This document shows, in pieces, positions 52,552 to 63,724 of a stretch of 64,000 nt of DNA; position 1 is the stretch's first letter; every line of letters starts with the position of its first letter. Origin of the DNA: Streptomyces sp. YIM 130001 (GTDB lineage: Bacteria > Actinomycetota > Actinomycetes > Streptomycetales > Streptomycetaceae); NCBI RefSeq assembly GCF_003574445.1, contig NZ_KZ984548.1, forward strand, positions 157,091-221,090, written 5' to 3'. The notes below the pieces were generated by a model. The model was not told where the DNA came from. It worked only from the letters and a program-made list of their open reading frames with translations, and did no database searches. The position numbers and the translations under genes are program-made.

Positions 52552-53387
52552 TGGGCCAGAAGGTAAACCCGCACGGGTTCCGGCTCGGTGTCACGACCGA
52601 CTTCAAGTCGCGTTGGTACGCCGACAAGCTGTACAAGGACTACGTCAAGGAAGACGTCGCCATCCGCAGGATGATGACGTCCGGCATGGAGCGCGCCGGC
52701 ATCTCGAAGGTGGAGATCGAGCGCACCCGTGACCGCGTGCGGGTGGACATCCACACCGCTCGTCCCGGCATCGTCATCGGCCGCCGTGGCGCCGAGGCCG
52801 ACCGCATCCGCGGTGACCTCGAGAAGCTCACGGGCAAGCAGGTCCAGCTGAACATCCTCGAGGTCAAGAACCCCGAGACCGATGCTCAGCTCGTGGCCCA
52901 GGCCGTTGCCGAGCAGCTGTCCTCCCGCGTCTCCTTCCGTCGTGCGATGCGCAAGTCGATGCAGAGCTCGATGAAGGCCGGCGCCAAGGGCATCAAGATC
53001 CAGTGTGGCGGCCGTCTCGGCGGCGCCGAGATGTCGCGCTCGGAGTTCTACCGCGAGGGCCGCGTGCCCCTGCACACGCTCCGCGCGAACGTCGACTACG
53101 GCTTCTTCGAGGCCAAGACGACCTTCGGCCGTATCGGCGTGAAGGTCTGGATCTACAAGGGCGACGTCAAGAACATCGCCGAGGTCCGTGCCGAGAACGC
53201 GGCTGCCCGTGCGGGCAACCGTCCGGCGCGTGGCGGCGGCAACGACCGTCCGGCCCGTGGTGGTCGTGGTGGCGAGCGTGGCGGCCGCGGCCGCAAGCCG
53301 CAGCAGCAGGCCCCGGCAGCAGAGGCCCCCAAGGCCGAGGCTCCCGCAGCTGCCGCTCCGGCTGAGAGCACTGGAACGGAGGCCTGA
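52551..53387 (+). CDS. rpsC: Ribosomal protein S3
   Basis: A 278-residue mRNA-entry protein with KH domain [17 protein letters not shown]. The C-terminal 70 residues are a Gly/Arg/Ala/Pro-rich low-complexity tail (RPARGGG repeats, then [13 protein letters not shown]) typical of actinobacteria. Coupled to rplV by TAATG overlap. Confidence 0.97.
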   Translation: MGQKVNPHGFRLGVTTDFKSRWYADKLYKDYVKEDVAIRRMMTSGMERAGISKVEIERTRDRVRVDIHTARPGIVIGRRGAEADRIRGDLEKLTGKQVQLNILEVKNPETDAQLVAQAVAEQLSSRVSFRRAMRKSMQSSMKAGAKGIKIQCGGRLGGAEMSRSEFYREGRVPLHTLRANVDYGFFEAKTTFGRIGVKVWIYKGDVKNIAEVRAENAAARAGNRPARGGGNDRPARGGRGGERGGRGRKPQQQAPAAEAPKAEAPAAAAPAESTGTEA

Positions 53388-53392
53388 CCGAC

Positions 53393-53812
53393 ATGCTGAT
53401 CCCTCGTAGGGTCAAGCACCGCAAGCAGCACCACCCCAAGCGCAGTGGTATGGCCAAGGGTGGCACTGAGGTTGCGTTCGGCGAGTACGGCATCCAGGCG
53501 CTGACCCCGGCGTATGTGACGAACCGTCAGATCGAGGCCGCTCGTATCGCGATGACCCGTCACATCAAGCGTGGCGGCAAGGTCTGGATCAACATCTACC
53601 CGGACCGCCCGCTGACCAAGAAGCCCGCCGAGACCCGCATGGGTTCCGGTAAGGGTTCCCCCGAGTGGTGGATCGCGAACGTCAAGCCCGGTCGGGTGAT
53701 GTTCGAGCTGTCCTACCCGAACGAGAAGATTGCGCGTGAGGCGCTTACCCGCGCTGCTCACAAGCTTCCGATGAAGTGCCGGATCGTTCGGCGCGAGGCA
53801 GGTGAGTCGTGA
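53393..53812 (+). CDS. rplP: Ribosomal protein L16
   Basis: A 139-residue protein near the A site ([21 protein letters not shown] ... [23 protein letters not shown]). The stop overlaps the rpmC start by one base. Confidence 0.98.
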   Translation: MLIPRRVKHRKQHHPKRSGMAKGGTEVAFGEYGIQALTPAYVTNRQIEAARIAMTRHIKRGGKVWINIYPDRPLTKKPAETRMGSGKGSPEWWIANVKPGRVMFELSYPNEKIAREALTRAAHKLPMKCRIVRREAGES

Positions 53813-54036
53813 TGTCGGCCGGTACCAAGGCGTCCGAGCTGCGCGAGCTGAACAACGAGGAGCTCGTTGCAAAGCTCCGCGAGGCCAAGGAAGAGCTGTT
53901 CAACCTCCGCTTCCAGGCGGCCACGGGACAGCTCGAGAACCACGGCCGGCTCAAGGCCGTCCGCAAGGACATCGCGCGGATCTACACCCTCATGCGTGAG
54001 CGCGAGCTGGGCATCGAGACGGTGGAGAGCGCCTGA
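53812..54036 (+). CDS. rpmC: Ribosomal protein L29
   Basis: A 74-residue two-helix protein at the tunnel exit. I use ATG 53812 ([21 protein letters not shown]) rather than GTG 53809. The stop overlaps the rpsQ ATG. Confidence 0.97.
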   Translation: MSAGTKASELRELNNEELVAKLREAKEELFNLRFQAATGQLENHGRLKAVRKDIARIYTLMRERELGIETVESA

Positions 54037-54323
54037 TGAGCGAGAGCAACGTGACTGAAGAGACCAAGGCCGCCCGAGGCTTCCGCAAGACCCGTGAGGG
54101 TCTCGTCGTCAGCGACAAGATGGACAAGACCGTCGTCGTCGCCGTCGAGGACCGCGTGAAGCACGCCCTGTACGGCAAGGTCATCCGCCGTACGACCAAG
54201 GTCAAGGCGCACGACGAGCAGAACGTCGTGGGTGTCGGCGACCGTGTCCTCCTGATGGAGACCCGGCCGCTGTCCGCGACGAAGCGCTGGCGCGTCGTCG
54301 AGATCCTTGAGAAGGCCAAGTAG
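54036..54323 (+). CDS. rpsQ: Ribosomal protein S17
   Basis: A 95-residue OB-fold 16S rRNA-binding protein with a short acidic N-tail. Core motifs: [30 protein letters not shown] and [20 protein letters not shown] C-terminal part. Confidence 0.97.
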   Translation: MSESNVTEETKAARGFRKTREGLVVSDKMDKTVVVAVEDRVKHALYGKVIRRTTKVKAHDEQNVVGVGDRVLLMETRPLSATKRWRVVEILEKAK

Positions 54324-54357
54324 GCAATTCCCGTAAGGGAGTTGACCGTTAGCACTG

Positions 54358-54425
54358 CCTGAGGGGCATTCCCTCAGGTTCGTTCCGCCAGGCTCGGTGG
54401 GGGTCATGCGAGTGGCCCCCGCCGG
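54358..54425 (+). other. Hairpins between rpsQ and rplN
   Basis: CCTGAGGG-GCATT-CCCTCAGG (54358-54378) and GGGGGTCA...TGGCCCCC (about 54399-54421) are two adjacent stem-loops in the only gap over 100 nt between rpsQ and rplN. They mark the S10/spc operon boundary. They could attenuate transcription or be processing sites; an internal promoter may also lie here. Confidence 0.55.
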
Positions 54426-54452
54426 GAACCGGCAGACAAACAGGAGATAGAC

Positions 54453-54821
54453 GTGATCCAGCAGGAGTCGCGGCTGAAGGTCGCCGACAACACTGGTGCG
54501 AAGGAAATCCTTTGCATCCGTGTTCTCGGTGGATCCGGCCGCCGCTACGCGGGCATCGGCGACGTCATCGTCGCCACCGTGAAGGACGCGATCCCCGGTG
54601 GCAACGTGAAGAAGGGTGACGTCATCAAGGCGGTCATCGTTCGCACCGTCAAGGAGCGTCGCCGTCCGGACGGCTCGTACATCCGCTTCGACGAGAACGC
54701 CGCTGTCATTCTGAAGAACGACGGCGACCCTCGCGGCACCCGTATCTTCGGCCCCGTGGGCCGTGAGCTGCGCGAGAAGAAGTTCATGAAGATCATCTCG
54801 CTCGCGCCGGAGGTGCTGTAA
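54453..54821 (+). CDS. rplN: Ribosomal protein L14
   Basis: A 122-residue protein with a GTG start ([20 protein letters not shown]) after CAGGAG. Full-length match to the family. First gene of the spc part. Confidence 0.98.
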   Translation: MIQQESRLKVADNTGAKEILCIRVLGGSGRRYAGIGDVIVATVKDAIPGGNVKKGDVIKAVIVRTVKERRRPDGSYIRFDENAAVILKNDGDPRGTRIFGPVGRELREKKFMKIISLAPEVL

Positions 54822-54823
54822 GC

Positions 54824-55147
54824 ATGAAGATCAAGAAGGGCGACCTGGTACAGGTCATCACCGGTAAGGACCGTGGCAAGCAGGGCAAGGTCATTGCGGC
54901 CTTCCCCCGCGAGGGTCGCGTCCTGGTCGAGGGTGTCAACCGGGTCAAGAAGCACACGAAGGCGAACCAGCCGGGCCGCGCTTCGCAGGCCGGCGGCATC
55001 GTCACGACCGAGGCCCCGATCCACGTCTCCAACGTCCAGCTGGTCGTGGAGAAGGACGGCAACAAGGTCGTCACGCGAGTCGGTTTCCGCTTCGACGACG
55101 AGGGCAACAAGATCCGCGTTGCCAAGCGGACCGGTGAGGACATCTGA
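54824..55147 (+). CDS. rplX: Ribosomal protein L24
   Basis: A 107-residue assembly-initiating protein with an N-terminal KOW motif ([22 protein letters not shown]). It overlaps rplE by one base. Confidence 0.98.
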   Translation: MKIKKGDLVQVITGKDRGKQGKVIAAFPREGRVLVEGVNRVKKHTKANQPGRASQAGGIVTTEAPIHVSNVQLVVEKDGNKVVTRVGFRFDDEGNKIRVAKRTGEDI

Positions 55148-55704
55148 TGGCTACCACCACCACTCCGCGTCTCAAGACGAAGTACCGCGAGGAGATCGCG
55201 GGCAAGCTGCAGGAGCAGTTCTCCTACGAGAACGTCATGCAGACCCCGGGCCTCGTCAAGATCGTGGTCAACATGGGTGTGGGCGACGCCGCCCGCGACT
55301 CCAAGCTGATCGAGGGCGCCATCCGCGACCTCACCACGATCACTGGTCAGAAGCCGGCCGTCACCAAGGCCCGCAAGTCCATCGCGCAGTTCAAGCTGCG
55401 TGAGGGTCAGCCGATCGGTGCCCACGTCACGCTCCGTGGCGACCGCATGTGGGAGTTCCTGGACCGCACCCTGTCGCTCGCGCTTCCGCGCATCCGCGAC
55501 TTCCGTGGTCTGTCCCCCAAGCAGTTCGACGGCCGTGGCAACTACACCTTCGGTCTCACGGAGCAGGTCATGTTCCACGAGATCGACCAGGACAAGATCG
55601 ACCGGGTCAGGGGCATGGACATCACCGTGGTCACCACGGCGTCCAACGACGACGAGGGCCGCGCCCTCCTTCGTCACCTCGGCTTCCCGTTCAAGGAGAA
55701 CTGA
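55147..55704 (+). CDS. rplE: Ribosomal protein L5
   Basis: A 185-residue 5S rRNA-binding protein ([21 protein letters not shown] ... [24 protein letters not shown]). Confidence 0.98.
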   Translation: MATTTTPRLKTKYREEIAGKLQEQFSYENVMQTPGLVKIVVNMGVGDAARDSKLIEGAIRDLTTITGQKPAVTKARKSIAQFKLREGQPIGAHVTLRGDRMWEFLDRTLSLALPRIRDFRGLSPKQFDGRGNYTFGLTEQVMFHEIDQDKIDRVRGMDITVVTTASNDDEGRALLRHLGFPFKEN

Positions 55705-55706
55705 CC

Positions 55707-55892
55707 GTGGCGAAGAAGGCTCTGATCGCTAAGGCCGCCCGCAAGCCGAAGTTCGGTGTGCGCGCGTACACCCGCTGCCAGCGTTGCGGCCGGCCCCACT
55801 CCGTCTACCGCAAGTTCGGCCTGTGCCGCGTGTGCCTTCGTGAGATGGCTCACCGTGGCGAGCTGCCGGGCGTAACCAAGAGCTCCTGGTAA
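55707..55892 (+). CDS. rpsZ: Ribosomal protein S14, zinc-binding type Z
   Basis: A 61-residue protein with a GTG start ([21 protein letters not shown]) and four zinc-binding Cys in CQRCGRPH and CRVCLRE. This is the zinc-containing (C+) form used under zinc-replete growth. Confidence 0.96.
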   Translation: MAKKALIAKAARKPKFGVRAYTRCQRCGRPHSVYRKFGLCRVCLREMAHRGELPGVTKSSW

Positions 55893-56102
55893 TACCCCAG
55901 TTGGGGTAGCAGGAGTCTCTCGGTAAGCATTGGGTCGGTAGGGTGCCCTGCTCTCCATGGCTTAGGCTTGGAGGGTTGGGCGCCCGCCGCCCCGTACGAC
56001 TTACTACGCCGTAGGTCCCCGCGCCGCACCCGTCCCGCCACTGTGTGGGGAGAGGGATGGCGCACATAGGAAACCCCGGCGAGAGAGGCCGAAGGCCAAT
56101 TC
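55893..56102 (+). other. rpsZ-rpsH spacer with a small hairpin
   Basis: A 210-nt gap inside the spc operon. TACCCC-AGTT-GGGGTA (55893-55908) overlaps the region of the rpsZ stop and could act as an attenuator. The rest is GC-rich with no gene seen; an internal promoter is possible but no clear motif is visible. Confidence 0.5.
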
Positions 56103-56501
56103 ATGACCATGACTGATCCGATCGCAGACATGCTTACGCGTCTGCGGAACGCGAACTCGGCGTACCACGACTCGGTGTCGATGCCGCACAGCAAGATCAA
56201 GTCGCACATCGCGGAGATCCTCCAGCAGGAGGGCTTCATCACGGGCTGGAAGACCGAGGACGCCGAGGTCGGCAAGAACCTCGTCCTCGAGCTGAAGTTC
56301 GGCCCGAACCGTGAGCGCTCCATCGCGGGCATCAAGCGGATCTCCAAGCCCGGTCTCCGGGTTTACGCGAAGTCCACCAACCTGCCGAAGGTGCTCGGCG
56401 GCCTCGGCGTGGCGATCATCTCCACGTCCCACGGGCTCCTCACTGGACAGCAGGCCGGCAAGAAGGGCGTAGGCGGAGAAGTTCTCGCCTACGTCTGGTA
56501 G
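56103..56501 (+). CDS. rpsH: Ribosomal protein S8
   Basis: A 132-residue 16S rRNA-binding protein ([22 protein letters not shown] ... [26 protein letters not shown]). S8 is the translational repressor of the spc operon in E. coli. Confidence 0.98.
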   Translation: MTMTDPIADMLTRLRNANSAYHDSVSMPHSKIKSHIAEILQQEGFITGWKTEDAEVGKNLVLELKFGPNRERSIAGIKRISKPGLRVYAKSTNLPKVLGGLGVAIISTSHGLLTGQQAGKKGVGGEVLAYVW

Positions 56502-56525
56502 CGGAAGGGAACGGAGGAAACAGCT

Positions 56526-57065
56526 ATGTCGCGTATTGGCAAGCTCCCCATCACGGTTCCCGCCGGCGTGGACGTCACCCTCGATGGCCAGACGGTCTCG
56601 GTGAAGGGCCCCAAGGGCGCCCTGAGCCACACCGTTGTCGCGCCGATCGAGATCGCCAGGGACGAGGACGGCGTTCTGAACGTCACCCGTCCCAATGACG
56701 AGCGTCAGAACAAGGCCCTGCACGGCCTGTCCCGCACGCTGGTGGCGAACATGATCACCGGCGTGACCGACGGTTACGTGAAGAAGCTCGAAATCAGCGG
56801 TGTCGGTTACCGCGTCCTCGCGAAGGGCTCCAACCTGGAGTTCTCGCTGGGCTACAGCCACCCGATCCTGGTCGAGGCCCCCGAGGGCATCACCTTCAAG
56901 GTGGAGTCCGCGACCAAGTTCTCGGTCGAGGGCATCGACAAGCAGAAGGTCGGCGAGGTTGCGGCCAACATCCGCAAGCTGCGCAAGCCTGACCCGTACA
57001 AGGCCAAGGGCGTCAAGTACGAGGGCGAAGTCATCCGCCGCAAGGTCGGAAAGGCGGGTAAGTAA
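56526..57065 (+). CDS. rplF: Ribosomal protein L6
   Basis: A 179-residue protein near the sarcin-ricin loop ([21 protein letters not shown] ... [24 protein letters not shown]). Confidence 0.98.
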   Translation: MSRIGKLPITVPAGVDVTLDGQTVSVKGPKGALSHTVVAPIEIARDEDGVLNVTRPNDERQNKALHGLSRTLVANMITGVTDGYVKKLEISGVGYRVLAKGSNLEFSLGYSHPILVEAPEGITFKVESATKFSVEGIDKQKVGEVAANIRKLRKPDPYKAKGVKYEGEVIRRKVGKAGK

Positions 57066-57068
57066 GCC

Positions 57069-57452
57069 ATGGCATACGGTGTCAAGATCGCTAAGGGCGA
57101 CGCTTACAAGCGTGCAGCCATCAAGCGGCGTCACATCCGGATCCGTAAGCACGTCTCGGGTACTGCCGAGCGTCCGCGCCTCGTCGTGACGCGCTCGAAC
57201 CGGAACATCGTGGCCCAGGTCATCGACGACGTTAAGGGGCACACCCTGGCGTCGGCGTCCACCCTGGACACCTCGATCCGTGGTGCCGAGGCCGACAAGT
57301 CGGCTCAGGCCAAGTCGGTCGGTGCCCTGGTTGCTGAGCGCGCCAAGGCCGCAGGTGTCGAGACCGTCGTGTTCGACCGTGGCGGCAACAAGTACGCGGG
57401 GCGCATCGCCGCCCTTGCGGACGCCGCCCGCGAAGCCGGGCTCAAGTTCTGA
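57069..57452 (+). CDS. rplR: Ribosomal protein L18
   Basis: A 127-residue 5S rRNA-binding protein with the expected basic N-terminus and the C-terminal [24 protein letters not shown]. Confidence 0.98.
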   Translation: MAYGVKIAKGDAYKRAAIKRRHIRIRKHVSGTAERPRLVVTRSNRNIVAQVIDDVKGHTLASASTLDTSIRGAEADKSAQAKSVGALVAERAKAAGVETVVFDRGGNKYAGRIAALADAAREAGLKF

Positions 57453-57494
57453 GCCTCGCTGCGTAGCTAGCGGAAACAGAGAGAGGTAAATCCA

Positions 57495-58097
57495 ATGGCT
57501 GGACCCCAGCGCCGCGGAAGCGGTGCCGGTGGCGGCGAGCGGCGGGACCGGAAGGGCCGTGACGGTGGCGCAGCTGCCGAAAAGACCGCGTACGTTGAGC
57601 GCGTAGTCGCGATCAACCGCGTCGCCAAGGTTGTGAAGGGTGGTCGTCGCTTCAGCTTTACCGCGCTGGTCGTGGTGGGCGATGGTGACGGCACCGTGGG
57701 TGTCGGTTACGGCAAGGCCAAGGAGGTGCCGGCCGCCATCGCCAAGGGTGTTGAGGAGGCCAAGAAGCACTTCTTCAAGGTCCCCCGTATCCAGGGCACC
57801 ATCCCGCACCCGATCCAGGGCGAGAAGGCTGCGGGCGTCGTCCTGCTCAAGCCGGCTTCCCCCGGTACCGGTGTTATCGCCGGCGGCCCGGTGCGTGCCG
57901 TGCTCGAGTGCGCCGGAGTGCACGACATCCTGTCGAAGTCGCTCGGCTCCGACAACGCGATCAACATCGTGCACGCGACTGTGGCGGCCCTGCAGGGTCT
58001 GCAGCGTCCCGAGGAGATCGCGGCTCGCCGTGGCCTGCCCCTCGAGGACGTCGCTCCTGCGGCTCTGCTGCGTGCGCGTGCGGGAGCAGGTGCGTAA
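57495..58097 (+). CDS. rpsE: Ribosomal protein S5
   Basis: A 200-residue decoding-fidelity protein. After a Gly/Arg-rich tail, the double-stranded RNA-binding domain begins near residue 35 ([23 protein letters not shown]) and carries [15 protein letters not shown]. The stop overlaps the rpmD ATG (TAATG). Confidence 0.98.
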   Translation: MAGPQRRGSGAGGGERRDRKGRDGGAAAEKTAYVERVVAINRVAKVVKGGRRFSFTALVVVGDGDGTVGVGYGKAKEVPAAIAKGVEEAKKHFFKVPRIQGTIPHPIQGEKAAGVVLLKPASPGTGVIAGGPVRAVLECAGVHDILSKSLGSDNAINIVHATVAALQGLQRPEEIAARRGLPLEDVAPAALLRARAGAGA

Positions 58098-58279
58098 TGG
58101 CACAGCTCAAGATCACGCAGACGAAGTCGTACATCGGCAGCAAGCAGAACCACCGCGACACCCTGCGTTCGCTCGGCCTCAAGAAGGTCAACGACGTGGT
58201 TGTCAAGGAGGACCGCCCCGAGTTCCGCGGCATGGCCAACACCGTGCGGCACCTCGTGACGGTCGAGGAGGTCGACTGA
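58097..58279 (+). CDS. rpmD: Ribosomal protein L30
   Basis: A 60-residue protein ([20 protein letters not shown]). The start ATG 58097 overlaps the end of rpsE, so the genes are coupled; the longer open frame is not coding. Confidence 0.96.
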   Translation: MAQLKITQTKSYIGSKQNHRDTLRSLGLKKVNDVVVKEDRPEFRGMANTVRHLVTVEEVD

Positions 58280-58280
58280 C

Positions 58281-58736
58281 ATGGGTGAGCAGAACCCGCT
58301 GAAGGTCCACAACCTCCGTCCTGCCCCGGGCGCCAAGACCGCCAAGACCCGTGTGGGTCGTGGTGAGGCGTCGAAGGGTAAGACAGCTGGTCGTGGAACC
58401 AAGGGCACCAAGGCCCGTTACCAGGTTCCGGAAGGCTTCGAGGGTGGGCAGATGCCCCTCCACATGCGCCTTCCGAAGCTCAAGGGCTTCAAGAACCCGT
58501 TCAAGACCGAGTTCCAGGTCGTGAACCTCGACAAGCTGACCGCGCTCTACCCGCAGGGTGGCGAGGTCACGGTGGCCGATCTGGTCGCCAAGGGCGCCGT
58601 TCGCAAGAACAGCCTGGTCAAGGTTCTCGGTCAGGGCGAGGTCACCGTGGCGCTGCAGGTGACGGTCGACGCCGTCTCCGGCTCCGCCAAGGAGAAGATC
58701 ACCGCCGCGGGCGGAACCGTCACCGAGCTCGTCTGA
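58281..58736 (+). CDS. rplO: Ribosomal protein L15
   Basis: A 151-residue assembly protein ([20 protein letters not shown] ... [23 protein letters not shown]), directly after rpmD. Confidence 0.98.
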   Translation: MGEQNPLKVHNLRPAPGAKTAKTRVGRGEASKGKTAGRGTKGTKARYQVPEGFEGGQMPLHMRLPKLKGFKNPFKTEFQVVNLDKLTALYPQGGEVTVADLVAKGAVRKNSLVKVLGQGEVTVALQVTVDAVSGSAKEKITAAGGTVTELV

Positions 58737-58767
58737 TCCGGGTTGGACCAGACATACCGATGACATG

Positions 58768-58818
58768 AACGACCCCACCGGGGATGCCTCGCAAAAGGGG
58801 CATCCCCGGTTGGTCGTT
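58768..58818 (+). terminator. Terminator between rplO and secY
   Basis: AACGACC..CCACCGGGGATGCC pairs with GGCATCCCCGGTTGGTCGTT. It suggests that secY-adk-map is driven by its own promoter in the next 200 nt, which I could not define clearly. Confidence 0.85.
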
Positions 58819-59026
58819 CCTAGGGGGGTGTGGTCGCCGGTAAGGTGGCGGCACTGTACTTTCCGCGTGGTCTGCCTACAGGCCTGTCCGCGCGCTAATT
58901 GCATGCCGTTCGGACCCCCGACCACCAACTTCACAGCCAGACCGCTCAGTTACTCACACTTACGTATTCGTCGATCCTCAAGACCGTCACCTCTGACGCA
59001 GTAGCGCGGGGGTCGCAGGAGGCACC

Positions 59027-60340
59027 GTGCTCACCGCGTTCGCCCGGGCGTTCAAGACGCCCGACCTGCGCAAGAAGCTGCTCTTCACGCTCGCCATGAT
59101 CGTGATCTACCGGCTCGGGGCACATATCCCGATTCCCGGTGTGAGCTACTCGAACGTGCAGGTCTGTATCGACCAGGCCAACACCAACCAGGGCCTGTTC
59201 GGTCTGGTGAACATGTTCAGTGGTGGCGCTCTGCTGCAGATCACCATCTTCGCGTTGGGGATCATGCCGTACATCACGGCGAGCATCATCCTTCAGCTCC
59301 TCGTCGTGGTGATTCCGCGGCTCGAGGCCCTGAAGAAGGAAGGCCAGTCGGGTCAGGCCAAGATCACGCAGTACACGCGTTATCTGACCGTCGCCCTCGC
59401 CGTGTTGCAGGGCACGGGCCTGGTAGCCACCGCGCGCAGCGGCGCGCTCTTCCAGGGTTGTCCGGTAGGCAACGAGATCGTTCCCGATCAGTCGATCTTC
59501 GTGACCGTCACCATGGTCCTCACCATGACCGCCGGCACCGCCGCGGTCATGTGGCTCGGTGAGCTCATCACCGACCGGGGCATCGGCAACGGCATGTCGA
59601 TCCTGATGTTCATCTCGATCGCCGCCGGTTTCGTCGGCTCGCTGTGGGCCATCAAGGAGCAGGGCAGCCTCGCGGGAGGCTGGATCGAGTTCGGCATCGT
59701 GATCCTGGTCGGCCTGTTCATGGTCGCCCTGGTCGTCTTCGTCGAGCAGGCTCAGCGCAGGATCCCCGTCCAGTACGCGAAGCGCATGATCGGCCGCCGT
59801 TCCTACGGGGGTACGTCGACGTACATCCCGCTGAAGGTGAACCAGGCGGGCATCATCCCCGTGATCTTCGCCTCGTCCCTGCTCTACATCCCGGCGCTCG
59901 TCGCGCAGTTCAGCGGTTCCAACGCCGGCTGGGTGCAGTGGATCGAGGCCCACTTCGTCAAGGGCGACCACCCGTATTACATCGCCACGTACTTCGTGCT
60001 GATCGTTTTCTTCGCCTTCTTCTACGTCGCGATCTCGTTCAACCCCGAGGAAGTCGCCGACAACATGAAGAAGTATGGTGGCTTCATCCCGGGCATCCGG
60101 GCTGGTAGGCCCACTGCCGAGTACCTGAGCTACGTGCTCAACAGGATCACTTGGCCGGGCTCGCTGTATCTGGGCCTCATTGCTCTTGTGCCGACAATGG
60201 CGTTGGCGGGCTTCGGTGCGAACCAGAACTTCCCGTTCGGCGGGACAAGCATCCTGATCATCGTGGGTGTGGGTCTGGAGACGGTGAAGCAGATCGAGAG
60301 CCAGCTCCAGCAGCGCAATTACGAAGGGTTCCTCCGCTGA
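59027..60340 (+). CDS. secY: Preprotein translocase subunit SecY
   Basis: A 437-residue channel protein with ten TM helices and a GTG start ([19 protein letters not shown]). TM1 begins [20 protein letters not shown], the plug and lateral-gate helices are intact, and the cytosolic loop contains [23 protein letters not shown]. It partners SecE (18357). The stop overlaps the adk start. Confidence 0.97.
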   Translation: MLTAFARAFKTPDLRKKLLFTLAMIVIYRLGAHIPIPGVSYSNVQVCIDQANTNQGLFGLVNMFSGGALLQITIFALGIMPYITASIILQLLVVVIPRLEALKKEGQSGQAKITQYTRYLTVALAVLQGTGLVATARSGALFQGCPVGNEIVPDQSIFVTVTMVLTMTAGTAAVMWLGELITDRGIGNGMSILMFISIAAGFVGSLWAIKEQGSLAGGWIEFGIVILVGLFMVALVVFVEQAQRRIPVQYAKRMIGRRSYGGTSTYIPLKVNQAGIIPVIFASSLLYIPALVAQFSGSNAGWVQWIEAHFVKGDHPYYIATYFVLIVFFAFFYVAISFNPEEVADNMKKYGGFIPGIRAGRPTAEYLSYVLNRITWPGSLYLGLIALVPTMALAGFGANQNFPFGGTSILIIVGVGLETVKQIESQLQQRNYEGFLR

Positions 60341-60999
60341 TGAGAATCGTCCTCGTCGGACCGCCCGGAGCGGGCAAGGGCACGCAGGCCGCGTACCTCG
60401 CCGAGAATCTGTCGATCCCGCACATCTCCACGGGCGACCTGTTCCGCGCCAACATCAGCCAGGGCACCGAGCTCGGCAAGCAGGCGAAGGCGTACATGGA
60501 CGCCGGCAACCTGGTGCCCGACGAGGTGACCATCGGTATGGCGAAGGACCGCATGGAGCAGCCGGACGCCGAGAACGGTTTCCTGCTCGACGGCTTCCCG
60601 CGCAACGTCTCGCAGGCCGAGGCGCTCGACGCCTCGCTGACGTCGGACGGTGTGCAGCTGGACGCGGTGCTCGACCTGGAGGTCCCCGAGGACGAGGTGG
60701 TCAAGCGCATCGCCGGCCGCCGCATCTGCAAGAACGAGTCGAGTCACGTCTTCCACGTGACGTACAGCCCTCCGCAGCAGGAAGGTGTCTGCGACACCTG
60801 TGGCGGCGAGCTCTACCAGCGCGGTGACGACTCCGAGGAGACGGTGCGCCGTCGGCTCGAGGTCTACCACAGCGAGACCGAGCCGATCATCGACTACTAC
60901 AAGGCCCAGGGCCTGGTCGTCACGATCTCGGCGCTCGGCAAGGTGTCGGACGTGACGCAGCGCGCGATGGACGCACTCAAGCGCGACCACGCCGCCTGA
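60340..60999 (+). CDS. adk: Adenylate kinase
   Basis: A 219-residue enzyme for ATP + AMP = 2 ADP. P-loop [10 protein letters not shown] at residues 7-16, the NMP-binding [11 protein letters not shown] and DGFPRN segments, and a long-form LID with [10 protein letters not shown] and CDTCGGEL (partial zinc-type ligands). It starts at ATG 60340, overlapping the secY stop. Confidence 0.97.
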   Translation: MRIVLVGPPGAGKGTQAAYLAENLSIPHISTGDLFRANISQGTELGKQAKAYMDAGNLVPDEVTIGMAKDRMEQPDAENGFLLDGFPRNVSQAEALDASLTSDGVQLDAVLDLEVPEDEVVKRIAGRRICKNESSHVFHVTYSPPQQEGVCDTCGGELYQRGDDSEETVRRRLEVYHSETEPIIDYYKAQGLVVTISALGKVSDVTQRAMDALKRDHAA

Positions 61000-61148
61000 C
61001 TGAACAGTGGTCCCCACGGCCGCGGTGCCCTCGCAGGGCGCCGCGGCCGTACTGTTGTGAGGGGCCCGGGACCCGCGGTCCCCGCACGAGCAGAGGGCTG
61101 AACGAGGCCCGCACAGACGGCTGTACGAAGACGGAGAGCTGAAGGACC

Positions 61149-61985
61149 ATGGTGGAGATCAAGACCCCCGAGCAGATCGCGAAGATGCGTGAGGCGGGGC
61201 TCGTCGTCGCCGCCATTCACGAGGCGACCAGGGCGGCCGCGGTGCCCGGCGCGACCACCCACGACCTCGACCAGGTGGCCCGCAAGGTCCTCGACGAGCA
61301 CGGCGCGAAGCCCAACTTCCTCGGGTACGGCGGTTTCCCGGCCACCATCTGCACCTCGGTGAACCAGGTCGTCGTGCACGGCATCCCGGACCAGGCCACT
61401 GTCCTGAAGGACGGCGACATCATCTCGATCGACGCCGGCGCGATCATCGACGGCTGGCACGGCGACGCGGCGTACACCGCCTTCGTCGGCACCGGTCACG
61501 CCCCCGAGCTGGTCGAGTTGTCCCGGGTCACCGAGGAGTCGATGTGGGCCGGCCTGGCGGCGATGAAGGCCGGCAACCGCCTGGTCGACATCTCCAAGGC
61601 CGTCGAGTCCTACATCCGCCGTCAGCCCCGCCCGTCGACCGGCAAGTACGGAATCATCGAGGAGTACGGCGGCCACGGCATCGGCTCCCAGATGCACATG
61701 GACCCGCACGTCCTGAACTACGTGGAGCGCCGGCGCGGACGCGGCCCCAAGCTGGTGCCCGGTATGTGCCTGGCGATCGAGCCGATGGTGAGCCTCGGCA
61801 CCCCGCGCACGCGCACGCTCGAGGACGAGTGGACGGTGGAGACCACCGACGGCAGCTGGTCCTCGCACTGGGAGCACTCCATCGCGCTGACCGAGCAGGG
61901 ACCACTGGTACTGACCGCCGTGGACGGCGGAAAGGCCAAGCTGGCGGAGTACGGCGTCACCATCGCGCCGGATCCCGCTGCTTAA
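61149..61985 (+). CDS. map: Methionine aminopeptidase, type I
   Basis: A 278-residue dinuclear-metal enzyme removing initiator Met. Metal ligands appear in SIDAGAIIDGWHGDAAYT (Asp pair), GHGIGSQMHMDPH (His) and CLAIEPMVS plus SSHWEHSIALTEQG (Glu pair). The secY-adk-map order is standard. Confidence 0.96.
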   Translation: MVEIKTPEQIAKMREAGLVVAAIHEATRAAAVPGATTHDLDQVARKVLDEHGAKPNFLGYGGFPATICTSVNQVVVHGIPDQATVLKDGDIISIDAGAIIDGWHGDAAYTAFVGTGHAPELVELSRVTEESMWAGLAAMKAGNRLVDISKAVESYIRRQPRPSTGKYGIIEEYGGHGIGSQMHMDPHVLNYVERRRGRGPKLVPGMCLAIEPMVSLGTPRTRTLEDEWTVETTDGSWSSHWEHSIALTEQGPLVLTAVDGGKAKLAEYGVTIAPDPAA

Positions 61986-61999
61986 AAATCTCCGTCACG

Positions 62000-62034
62000 G
62001 GGCATCCTTCCTCGATTCGTCTTTCGGGATGCCC
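62000..62034 (+). terminator. Terminator after map
   Basis: GGGCATCC pairs with GGATGCCC around a pyrimidine-rich loop. TAGACT just downstream (62040-62045) could be the -10 of an infA promoter. Confidence 0.65.
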
Positions 62035-62124
62035 TGACGTAGACTGACGCGTCGGCTCTCGTGCATCCGCATGTCTGCATGCTCGCACGAGGCCGATCAA
62101 GGTAGTCGATTCGAAGGGCGAAGC

Positions 62125-62346
62125 GTGGCCAAGAAGCAAGGTGCCATCGAGATCGAGGGCACTGTCGTCGAGTCTCTTCCGAACGCCATGTTCAAGGTTG
62201 AGCTCCAGAACGGCCACCAGGTCCTGGCACACATCAGCGGCAAGATGCGCATGCACTACATCCGCATCCTCCCTGACGACCGGGTCGTGGTGGAGCTGTC
62301 TCCGTACGACCTGACCCGTGGTCGGATCGTCTACCGGTACAAGTAG
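62125..62346 (+). CDS. infA: Translation initiation factor IF-1
   Basis: A 73-residue OB-fold factor blocking the A site during initiation. GTG start ([20 protein letters not shown]) after GAAGGGCG. Full-length family match; upstream open sequence is not part of the protein. Confidence 0.97.
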   Translation: MAKKQGAIEIEGTVVESLPNAMFKVELQNGHQVLAHISGKMRMHYIRILPDDRVVVELSPYDLTRGRIVYRYK

Positions 62347-62414
62347 ATCTTGCCCGCATTCCGCCGTGGACTTCACGTCGGGGTGGTGGCACTGAGCCCG
62401 GAGAACCTCACCCA

Positions 62415-62528
62415 ATGAAGGTCAAGCCGAGCGTCAAGAAGATCTGCGACAAGTGCAGGGTGATTCGCCGTCACGGTCGAGTCATGGTCATCTGCGACAA
62501 CCCGCGCCACAAGCAGCGCCAGGGCTGA
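62415..62528 (+). CDS. rpmJ: Ribosomal protein L36 (zinc form)
   Basis: A 37-residue protein ([19 protein letters not shown], ending KQRQG). Zinc ligands Cys11, Cys14, Cys27 and His32 are present. Between infA and rpsM, as in most bacteria. Confidence 0.97.
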   Translation: MKVKPSVKKICDKCRVIRRHGRVMVICDNPRHKQRQG

Positions 62529-62735
62529 AGCCAGATCAATCCCTCTGCATCCGCAGATCTCGCGCGACGCAAGCGATACGTACATACGCAGGGCCCGTTC
62601 CTCTTCAGTGATGGAGGGCGACACCCCCGGTCGGAGGCCGGGGACCCAGCCCGTACCACTGCTTCTCCTGCAGAAGCGGTCGGCGGGTGGGAGTGGACCT
62701 GCGGAAGACCTCCGAGAATCAACTGGAGCCATTAG
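62529..62735 (+). promoter_or_regulatory. rpsM leader region
   Basis: A 207-nt gap with a GC-rich hairpin (CCCCCGGTC / GGCCGGGG near 62625-62643) and an AGAAGC-type stem near 62670. It may hold an internal promoter or attenuator for the alpha operon. No gene seen. Confidence 0.45.
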
Positions 62736-63116
62736 ATGGCACGCGTTTCCGGTGTTGACATCCCGCGCGAAAAGCGCGTGGAGGTTGCCCTCACCTACGT
62801 GTTCGGTATTGGCCGGACGCTTTCCCAGCAGACGCTGGCCGCCACCGAGGTGGACCCGAACACCCGCGTTCGTGACCTGTCCGAAGAGGACCTGATCAAG
62901 ATCCGCGAGTACGTGGACGCCAACCTCAGGACCGAGGGCGACCTGCGCCGCGAGGTTCAGGCCGACATCCGCCGCAAGGTCGAGATCGGCTGCTACCAGG
63001 GTCTGCGTCACCGCCGTGGCCTGCCCGTGCACGGTCAGCGCACCAGCACGAACGCTCGTACCCGCAAGGGCCCGCGTCGCGCGATCGCCGGCAAGAAGAA
63101 GCCGGGCAAGAAGTAG
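62736..63116 (+). CDS. rpsM: Ribosomal protein S13
   Basis: A 126-residue 30S-head protein ([21 protein letters not shown] ... [20 protein letters not shown]) with a basic tail contacting P-site tRNA. Confidence 0.98.
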   Translation: MARVSGVDIPREKRVEVALTYVFGIGRTLSQQTLAATEVDPNTRVRDLSEEDLIKIREYVDANLRTEGDLRREVQADIRRKVEIGCYQGLRHRRGLPVHGQRTSTNARTRKGPRRAIAGKKKPGKK

Positions 63117-63181
63117 TCCTCAGCTGGACGCTCATCAGCGGTCTTCGCTGTAGGACCGACCACCTCCCGTAGGAGTTATAG

Positions 63182-63586
63182 ATGCCCCCCAAGGGTCGTC
63201 AGGGCGCTGCCAAGAAGGTGCGCCGCAAGGAAAAGAAGAACGTCGCTCACGGCCACGCGCACATCAAGAGCACGTTCAACAACACGATCGTCTCGATCAC
63301 GGACCCCACGGGCAACGTGATCTCCTGGGCCTCCGCCGGCCACGTCGGCTTCAAGGGCTCGCGCAAGTCCACCCCCTTCGCCGCGCAGATGGCCGCCGAG
63401 TCGGCCGCCCGTCGCGCGCAGGAGCACGGCATGCGCAAGGTCGACGTCTTCGTCAAGGGTCCCGGCTCCGGCCGTGAGACCGCGATCCGCTCCCTCCAGG
63501 CCACCGGCCTCGAGGTCGGCTCGATCCAGGACGTCACCCCCACCCCGCACAACGGCTGCCGTCCGCCCAAGCGCCGTCGCGTCTGA
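63182..63586 (+). CDS. rpsK: Ribosomal protein S11
   Basis: A 134-residue platform protein ([24 protein letters not shown] ... [16 protein letters not shown]). It starts 65 nt after rpsM behind AGGAGTT. Confidence 0.98.
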   Translation: MPPKGRQGAAKKVRRKEKKNVAHGHAHIKSTFNNTIVSITDPTGNVISWASAGHVGFKGSRKSTPFAAQMAAESAARRAQEHGMRKVDVFVKGPGSGRETAIRSLQATGLEVGSIQDVTPTPHNGCRPPKRRRV

Positions 63587-63631
63587 GTCGGCGCCGGTCC
63601 TTGCGGCCGGTTGATCGACTTGTGGGTTTTC

Positions 63632-63663
63632 GGGCGGTACGGCTCTTCGGAGCTGTGCCGCCC
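63632..63663 (+). other. Hairpin between rpsK and rpoA
   Basis: GGGCGGTACGGCTC-TTCG-GAGCTGTGCCGCCC: a stem with a stable TTCG loop and no T tract. Possibly a partial attenuator or processing site. Confidence 0.6.
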
Positions 63664-63724
63664 GTACCCTTGCAGTATCAGAGGGCATCAAATAGCGGGT
63701 GCCCATGACTGAAGGATGCATTTC